Positions 56,978 through 64,000 of a DNA stretch of 64,000 bases are shown here, piece by piece (the stretch's first letter is position 1; every line of letters begins with the position of its first letter). Both the position numbers and the translations under genes were made by a program. The notes beneath the pieces were generated by a model. The model was not told the origin of the DNA. It did no database searches and saw only the letters and a list, made by a program, of their open reading frames with translations. The stretch comes from Zygnema cylindricum (Eukaryota > Streptophyta > Zygnematophyceae > Zygnematales > Zygnemataceae): NCBI GenBank assembly GCA_037447655.1, contig JBBHKE010003373.1, positions 40,001 to 104,000 of the forward strand, given 5' to 3'.

Positions 56978-57959
56978 ATTGTGTTGTTCTACAACCACCG
57001 TTGCAGGTGGAGAACCAGCTGTTGTAGTGGAAGTAGACATAAAATCAACAGAAGCTATCAAGTACCTTCTTCAACAGCCAACTTTCAGCTGACACAGAAT
57101 GTGACTGAAAGAGCCACTTTGCACCAAATTCAGCACAGTGTTACACCTTACAATAAACTGACAACTCACAAAGTTTCAGATCAATTGACCCAGTCAACCA
57201 TAAGAAATAGTCTCTGCAAGTTTCTTATAAACTGCCTTTAGAAAACAATGTTCCCAAGAGTGGATCCATAATTTTGACTAAGTCCTAAACTATATACTCA
57301 CAGTGAGTATCTACTTATCCATACTAAATATATTCCCTATACTATGGTATTGTTATATGTTCTAACAAACTATCTAAATTGTACTTTACTGTTCCGTAAG
57401 TACTTTCCTAAATCCTATTTGCTACCTGCAGTAAATCTCCTAATGTAACTCTATTTTCTAATGCGCTAAACACCAAATATTTGTTTCCCAAATATTTACA
57501 GATAGCGTTCGTACAGTAAATGTTGCCGGTGCTTAGTCAGCACTATTCACAACAATCCAAATGTCTGTCGCTCAAATGGTACGAAACATCCTGAGTTCGT
57601 ACGGTGCACTCAGTAACTGTGGTCCCCACTTGAATTGCGTCCGTCGACTCGGTTTGCATCAACGATCCTCTTACGCTCCTCTCCCGGATGTTCGGCTTAG
57701 TCTCCATCCGTCCGACTCACTGAAACCGCACGTATGATTAATGACACTTGGTTGTGGGTTTAGGTGTCACTACGAAATACCCGCACTGCCTTCAAATGTC
57801 AACACGTGTCCTTGCAGTCGTACAGTACACTGTACTGTCTACCTGCTACTGTCACACTATTAGAGGTCACCAGTAAATCTGACTTAGATGGAAATATTCT
57901 AAGTCCTAAATCTCCCCTCATAGCCTTGTCTAATGAACTAAAGATTTCCAAACTCAACA
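56978..57959 (-). repeat. Family 4 gag start plus LTR (shared between Copia-3 remnant and Copia-4)
   Basis: Nearly identical to 62096-63078 at an offset of 5113-5119 bp. On the minus strand it starts TGTTGAGTTTGG at 57959, just after the polypurine tract (ATTTAGGGGAG) of Copia-4, so it is the Copia-4 3' LTR. It runs on through leader and gag start codon (57038-57040), as a 5' LTR would. The LTR end within about 57110-57140 is not certain. Confidence 0.75.
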
Positions 57960-57982
57960 CTCCCCTAAATCTTTAGACTCAC

Positions 57983-60900
57983 TTACTCACTCAACCCAAT
58001 AGCCTCTCTGCAAAACAGCAACTTAGGAGTAGGAAGGGCTTTGGTTAACATGTCTGCCACCATCTTTTCATCTGCTAAATAACACAATTTAATGACTTTT
58101 GCAAGAACATTTTCTTTGACAAAATGAAGCCTAACATCCATGTGTTTGCTCTTAAAGTGATGGTTGGGGTTAGAGGCAATTGCAATGGCTGCCTGGTTGT
58201 CACACCAGATAGCCTGAGGTCCTATCTGCATATAGCCGAGTTCCTGTAAAATAGACTTGACCCATAGAAGCTCTTTGAGGGCGGAAGCTGCTGCCATATA
58301 TTCTGACTCCATTGTGGATTGAGCTGTAACTTTTTGTAATTTCCTGCTCCAACAGCAAGTTCCATCTCCAATTTTGAGAACAAAGTCGGTTGTAGATTTT
58401 CGGCTTGGCATGTCTCCATAGCTAGCGTCGCTCCACGCCTGTATTTTCACCTCTCCTCCTTCGAGTACAAGCTTGAGATTTCGAGTTCCTGCAAAATATC
58501 TGAGAACCCTTTTTGCTGCTTCCCAGTCTGCCTTTTTAGTATTTTGCATACTTCTACTCAGGACTCCCACAGCTGCTGCAATATCAGGTCTTGTGCAGTT
58601 CATAAAATAGATCAGACTACCAACCACCTTTCTATATGGCTTAGAGGCCATGAACTCTTCCTCCCCTGACTCTAGACTCTCACTAACCATTATCCCTCAA
58701 TCTGAGTCATTCCCTTCCAATTTCTGGTCTGAATTCATTGAGATTACAGACCCTTTTACATCTTTCATTTCAAAATTTTCCAGCATATTACCTATTGCTT
58801 CCTTCTGAGTTAACATAATCAACTTTTTCTTTCTATCCCTCTCTACCTGTATACCTAAGATATACTTTGCCTTACCGAGGTCTTTCATTTCAAACCTAGA
58901 CCTTAAAGCTGCTTTAACACGATTTATTTCATCCATTGATTTACTTAATAATAAAAGGTCATCCACATATACAGCAATGTATAGTATCCCATCCTCCCCT
59001 TGTAAAACGTACACAGAGTGATCTGAGCTAATCCTCTTAAAGCCCAACCTAGTCAAAAATTCATCTAACTTCGAATTCCATTGCATAGGGGCTTGTTTGA
59101 GCCCATAGAAGGATTTCATTAGTTTACATACTTGCTCTTCCTTTCCTTTTTCTATATACATGTCAGGCTGCTTCATATAAAAAGTTTCTTCTACTTCTCC
59201 ATGCAAAAAGGCAGTTTTAACATCCACTTGATGAATTTCCATATCATCTATAGCAGCTAGACTTAGCAGAATTCTGACAGTAGGAAATCTGACAATCGAA
59301 GAGAAGGTTTCTTCAAAGTCAATACCTTCTTTCTGATTGTAACCTTTGGCCACAAGTCTGGCCTTATACCTTTCAATGGTGTTGTCCGGGTTCAGCTTCA
59401 CCTTGAACACCCATTTGCTGCCGATGGCTTTTCTGCCCGGAGGAAGATCCACCAGCTCTCATGTCTGTGCCTCCATAATAGATTTCATTTCACCGTTCGC
59501 CGCCCCAATCCAGTGATTTCTCTCAGGTGATGAAAAGGCCTCTTGAATAGTTAGAGGCTCCTCTGTAGCTGTAGAAAAAGCAAAATGAGAACTTGCTTGC
59601 AGACGGCTGCTATATCTCCTTCCCTCCGGAAATTATGAGGCTAGAATCGTTGGCAGCCTTGGATTTTTCTGCCAAGTTTGCTCCGAGATCTGTGCCGGAT
59701 CGGATAAAACAGTCGGTCCCACTTGATTTTGATCTTGTAGTTGAACACCACGGGAAGGCACTAGTGGAGCCGATTGAAGAGGGGTTCCACTTGCCGGTGG
59801 AAAGTACACTCTTTGTGTATGGTGGAAAATGATATATTCCTGTTTCTCTTTTGCCGGTTGCTCTTGCACTTTAAACAAGTCAACTGAATCCTGTTCATCC
59901 TTGATCTGAACATTCCTGGAGACAATTATTTTTTGTTTTTCCAACACAAAGATGCTGTACCCTTTTGCATTATCATCATACCCCATAAAGATTCCCGGTA
60001 AACCCTTAGCATCCATCTTCTATCTCTCCTTAGAAGTATCTAGAATAAAACATTTGCTTCCAAAGATTTTAAAGTGACTAACATCAGGTTTCTCCCCTGT
60101 CCAAAGCTCATACGGTGTAGTGCTAATAGATCTAGACGCAATTCTGTTTTTAATGTAAACAGCACAGTTAAGTGCCTCAGCCCAAAATTTCAAATCTAGC
60201 CCTTTATCTGCAAGCATGGACCGAGCACTTTCTGTCACTGTCCTATTTAATCTTTCTGAAACACCATTCTGTTCCGGTGTGTAAGGAACTGTAAGCTTGT
60301 GGCTGATACCTTCCTGAAGGAGAAACTGTTCAAATTATTTTGATGTATACTCTCCGCCGTTGTCCGATCTTAGTGCCAGTATCGGAACCCCATGAAGCTT
60401 CTCCGCCCACGCTTTGTAGTGCTTGAAGTGTGTAAACACTTCACTTTTATGCTGCATGAAGTAAACTTTTGTGTATCTCGAGTAGTCATCTGTGAAAGTA
60501 ACCATATAGTGGACGCCTCCAGCTGACGCCACTTGTGAAGGTCCGAGAACATCCGAATGTATTAGCTGCAAAACCTTGTTAGATCTGTGATCTGTTTCCT
60601 GCGGAAATGGCAATCTGTGAATCTTACCCAGTGAACATCCATCACAAGATTTTATAGGATGAGAAGTAAAAAAAACCCCATCAACTTTTCCCGAAACCAC
60701 CATTTTCTTAAGGCAATCATAATTCATATGTCTAATCTTTTATGCCACAACTCATTATCAGATTTGACACTGGAGTAGAGAACATCATTTTCTTTATATT
60801 CAGCCATGTACATCCGGTACATTTTGCTAGCATCTCTAATTCCTATGACAGCTACTTTCCCTTTCTTGCTAACAACCTGTCTACCTCCTTTTAGAGTGAC

Positions 60901-62153
60901 CTCAAAGCCTTTGCTCTCAACTAGAGATGTAGAAAAAAGATTCATTTTAAAGTCTGGAACATATAAAACATTGTAAAGAGTTCTCTCTACCGCCTTACCC
61001 CCTACATCTACCATCACACATATATCACCCTGAGATGATATCTGAACACTCATTCCACAAGCATAGTATATATTATTTGGAGACATCTGTTGCAGATTTG
61101 TAAAAACAACTTTGTTCCAGCACATGTGGGCCGATGCTCCCGTGTCCATGATCCATCCCGCATCCTTTAGACCCTCCATGGCTGCTGCCATAGCAAAAAG
61201 ATCCGCCTCCTCTTCCTCATTGAAGCTCAAAGACTCATCTGCATCAGTTGCAGAAGCTGAAAAAAGAGCATTTCCACGGGTTGGATTCCCTGAAAAACCT
61301 CGGTGATAAGGGCTTTGCTGCCAACCGGGCCTATATAAACCCGTCTCATTTGCTTTTTTCAGATTGGGACAGTACCTGTATCCATGTCCCTTCTCAGAAC
61401 AATAAAAACAAGTGGTAGAAGATGGCCTATTTTGCCTCTGATTAAACTGATTCTGATTCTGATTAAACTGATTTCTGTTCTGATTAAACTGATTTTTCTT
61501 CTCAAAATCTGTAGCAAAAGACTCTACCTTTCCCTATCCTTCAAGGAGTTTAGTATTAGTTTCTTCTTCCAATATGAGATTATATGCTAACAGAAATGAC
61601 CAGCTAGCTTTATCATGACTCTTTAACTGAACTGAAACACTCTTCATGTTGCTAGGGAGACCCCTAATGAGCAAAGCAGCTTGCTGAATCTAAAGAAAAG
61701 ATCCACCAGCTGAAGAGTGTGAATCAATAAGTGTACGAAAATTATCACAATACTCAACCATAGATCCCCCGAGTATTTGTATCCCTAGATCTTTCGAGCC
61801 ACCAGGAGCTCTCCCTGAACATTTGCTTTCTCAAAAGCAGATTTGAGTGAAGTCCAGATCTCGCTCGCCTTTTTCATTTTCAGCCGAGACATGACCAGAT
61901 TTTCTGAAATGCAAAGAATGAGATTGTTACTTGCCATTGAATTCTTTTTCGCCCAACTCAGATCTGTCTCATCAAGGGAGCCATCCAAGACCCCCAGTAA
62001 GTCAGAAGTTTCAAAAGAATATTCAACCATTGCCGCCCAGTATGCATACTTTTGGCCATTGAAGATAGGAACTCTTGAAGAAAGGCTCATAACTTGTTGT
62101 TCTACAACCACCTTTGCAGGTGGAGAGCCAGTTGTTGTAGTGGAAGTAGACAT
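57983..62153 (-). pseudogene. Copia-4 gag-pol, nearly complete but with several stops
   Basis: Reads from ATG at 62153. Gag has RVPIFNGQKYAYWAAMVEYS and SASEIWTSL-type helices; the knuckle near 61405 is CFYCSEKGHGYRYC. Protease at about 61112-61140 is WIMDTGASAHM, an intact D-T-G. Pre-integrase and integrase (60020-60760) have CDGCSLGKIHRLPFP, D in HSDVLGP, D in LRSDNGGEYTS and E in EQNGVSERLN. RT (58697-59452) has GSKWVFKVKLNPDNTIERYK and YVDDLLLLSK. RNase H (57983-58690) has WSDASYGD, STMESEYMA and DNQAAIAIA. Stops or shifts occur near 61785, 61535, 60724, 60330, 60018, 59633, 59458 and 58690. Catalytic residues are otherwise intact. With one LTR the unit is 5.1 kb, normal for Copia. Confidence 0.9.
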
Positions 62154-62229
62154 AAAATCAACAGAAGCTATCAAGTACCTTCTTCAACAGCCAACTTTCA
62201 GCTGACATAGAATGTGATTGAAAGAGCCA

Positions 62230-63078
62230 CTTAGCACCAAATTCAGCACAGTGTTACACCTTACAATAAATTGACAACTCACAAAGTTTCAGATCAATTG
62301 ACCTACTCAACCATAAAAAATAGTCTCTGCAAGTTTCTTATAAACTGCCTTTAGAAAACTATGTTCCCAAGAGTTGATTCATAATTTTGACTAAGTCCTA
62401 AACTATATACTCACAGTGAGTATCTACTTATCCATACTAAATATATTCCATATACTATGGTACTGTTATATGTTCTAACAAACTATCTAAACTGTACTTT
62501 ACTGTTCCGTAAGTACTTTCCTAAATCCTATTTGCTACCTGCAGTAAATCTCCTAATGTAACTCTATTTTCTAATGCGCTAAACACCAAACATTTGTTTC
62601 CCAAATATTTACAGATATCGTTCGTAAAGTAAATGTTGCCGGTGCTTAGTCAGCACTATTCACAACAGTCCAAATGTCTGTCGGTCAAATGGTACGAAAC
62701 ATCCTGAGTTCGTACGGCGCACTCAGTAACTGTGGTCCCCACTTGAATTGCGTCTGTCGACTCGGTTTGCATCAATGATCCCTTACGCTCCTCTCCCAGA
62801 TGTTCGGCTTAGTCTCTGTCCGTCCGACTCACTGAAATCGCCAGTATGATTAATGACACGTGGGTGTGGGTGTTGTTATCGCTACGGAATACATGCAATG
62901 TCTTCAAATGTCAACACGTGTCCCTGCAGTCGCACAGTCGTACAGTACACTCTAGTGTCTACCTACTATTGCCATACTATTAGAGGTCAATAGTAAATCT
63001 GGCTTAGATGAAATATTCTAAGTCCTAAATCTCCCCTCACAGCCTTTTCTAGTAAACTAAAGATTTCCAAATTCAACA
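62230..63078 (-). repeat. Copia-4 5' LTR (family 4), inner end approximate
   Basis: Minus strand start TGTTGAATTTGG at 63078. Near identical to the copy ending at 57959. I found neither the iMet 3' end site nor the half-tRNA site at its inner end, so the boundary near 62230-62250 is a guess. Confidence 0.65.
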
Positions 63079-63577
63079 CCGTAAACCGCCAAATCGTCCA
63101 TTACGCGATGTTGTCTTTTTCCTCCGCCGTCCGATTAACATCGGCCTTAATTTATAGCCGTTAAAATACAAGCAAGACCTTTAGATGTGATTCTGTTTAC
63201 ATATATCTTTGTGATTGTGGTCCGATTGTCAATTATATGAACTTTCCTATTTAAGTAGCTATCGTACCCTATATACTTCCACACAGGTGCTAGGCTACAT
63301 GGTATCAACGTTATGCTATTCAGACGGACGGTAGGTACCAGGATCAAATCTTGGGTCCGTTAACCCTTTTGGTAAATTTAAACAAAAGACTACCTTCTGA
63401 CTCTAAGAGGAGCATAGGCAGCAATGGCTCTTGCTTCTTCTTCAGCCTCTTGTGATTACGACAAGTATGGGGGCTAGAGAGAGAAGTTAGAAGCAGGCTG
63501 CCTCTGCTTTTTCTTCGTCATTTTAGATTGCTTAAGAAACGTAAAAAATACATAAGAAAAACCTTTTTATTTCAACA
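63079..63577 (-). repeat. Family 1 LTR fragment interrupted by Copia-4
   Basis: Upstream half of a family 1 LTR, minus strand start TGTTGAAATAAAAAGG at 63577. It includes the B-box module (GGTACCAGGATCAAATCTTG at 63334-63353) and ACGACAAGTATGGGGGC. The other half, expected left of Copia-4, was not found. Confidence 0.7.
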
Positions 63578-64000
63578 ATCTGAGCCATCAGTAGACATGA
63601 CAGCAGAAACAAACCCAAAGAGAAATGCCTAGTTGACTAGATCTATATTGTAAGATATGTAACTACAAATGAAAGAGGTCTTTCAACAAAACAACCATGT
63701 ACTACAAGCAAAACAAAGATAATAGAGCACAAAACACCTTAAACTGCACTTAGTGCTCTCATTTTCTTAACTCTTGTGTAAATGTACATTCTGTGTAGAA
63801 TTGATCAATCCTAATTGAACTAAATACCCAAAATACCTAGAAAACATCTAAAAGATCTAGAAAACGTATGTACATGGTTCACCTAAAGTAATAGCACAAT
63901 TCACCCGACAACACTCAACATATAATACTCAAAAGTTTCCCAAAAACTGTCTGCAGTTTTACTACTTGGAAGTCTGGATACATGATATGTTCCGAGTCCT
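63578..64000. other. Unassigned AT-rich sequence at window end
   Basis: No protein, RNA or repeat boundary recognised. No polypurine tract or Copia codons follow the LTR fragment on its right. Confidence 0.4.

Noticed and set aside
1-64000. CRISPR arrays, rRNA genes, bacterial operons or organelle DNA insertions
   Set aside because: No regularly spaced repeats with unique spacers, no rRNA-like blocks and no contiguous organelle gene order were seen.

Overview
The window looks like intergenic nuclear DNA of a large, transposon-rich streptophyte genome (a land plant or charophyte alga; I cannot name the species). Supporting evidence: a nuclear-type tRNA-Cys(GCA) with U73; Ty1-copia elements and a chromodomain Ty3-gypsy element; a TRIM with plant-type iMet primer-binding site; GT-AG introns; and a scaffold gap of exactly ten N. 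Only one possible cellular protein gene was found, a multi-exon membrane protein of unknown family at about 5.9-8.7 kb. Almost everything right of 9.4 kb is transposon inserted into transposon.

Layout. 0-5.8 kb: an inverted-repeat (foldback) element cut by the window edge, tRNA-Cys, a purine-rich tract, degenerate tandem repeats. 5.87-8.68 kb: spliced membrane protein gene. 9.3-15.7 kb: a decayed reverse-transcriptase gene of LINE type, split by a solo LTR (10543-11426) and by a recent 3.55-kb non-autonomous LTR element (11436-14987); both carry 5-bp target duplications, and removing them restores the RT reading frame. 15.7-23.0 kb: 'family 1' LTRs and a deleted Copia element (Copia-1). 23.0-25.0 kb: non-coding.

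25030-55112 is one minus-strand Copia element (Copia-2) inflated to 30 kb: its outer LTRs are flanked by the same 5-bp duplication CGTGA. Nested inside it are a family-2-like LTR insertion (29.4-31.0 kb), a 514-bp TRIM whose LTRs each hold a 72-nt tRNA-like cloverleaf (31249-31762), a family-1 LTR in gag (from 32248), within that LTR a gag-protease element in circularly permuted order (33374-41762) that itself carries a solo LTR (38722-39883), and a chromovirus (45470-54170) in the Copia 5' LTR. A 3.37-kb segment around the chromovirus 5' end occurs twice, separated by the N gap. 55.2-63.6 kb holds a recombinant Copia remnant, an almost complete but stop-ridden Copia (Copia-4) and another family-1 LTR fragment.

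Themes. Two LTR families use an internal (anticodon-arm) initiator-Met tRNA sequence as primer site, whereas the chromovirus and the TRIM use the usual 3' end. tRNA-like modules sit inside the LTRs of both the TRIM (sense) and the family-1 LTRs (antisense). Family-1 LTRs also carry a cluster of GTAC-core sites upstream of the TATA box. No intact transposon protein is present: all are broken by stops and frameshifts, several of them explicable as C-to-T or G-to-A changes. No rRNA, CRISPR or bacterial-type feature was seen.
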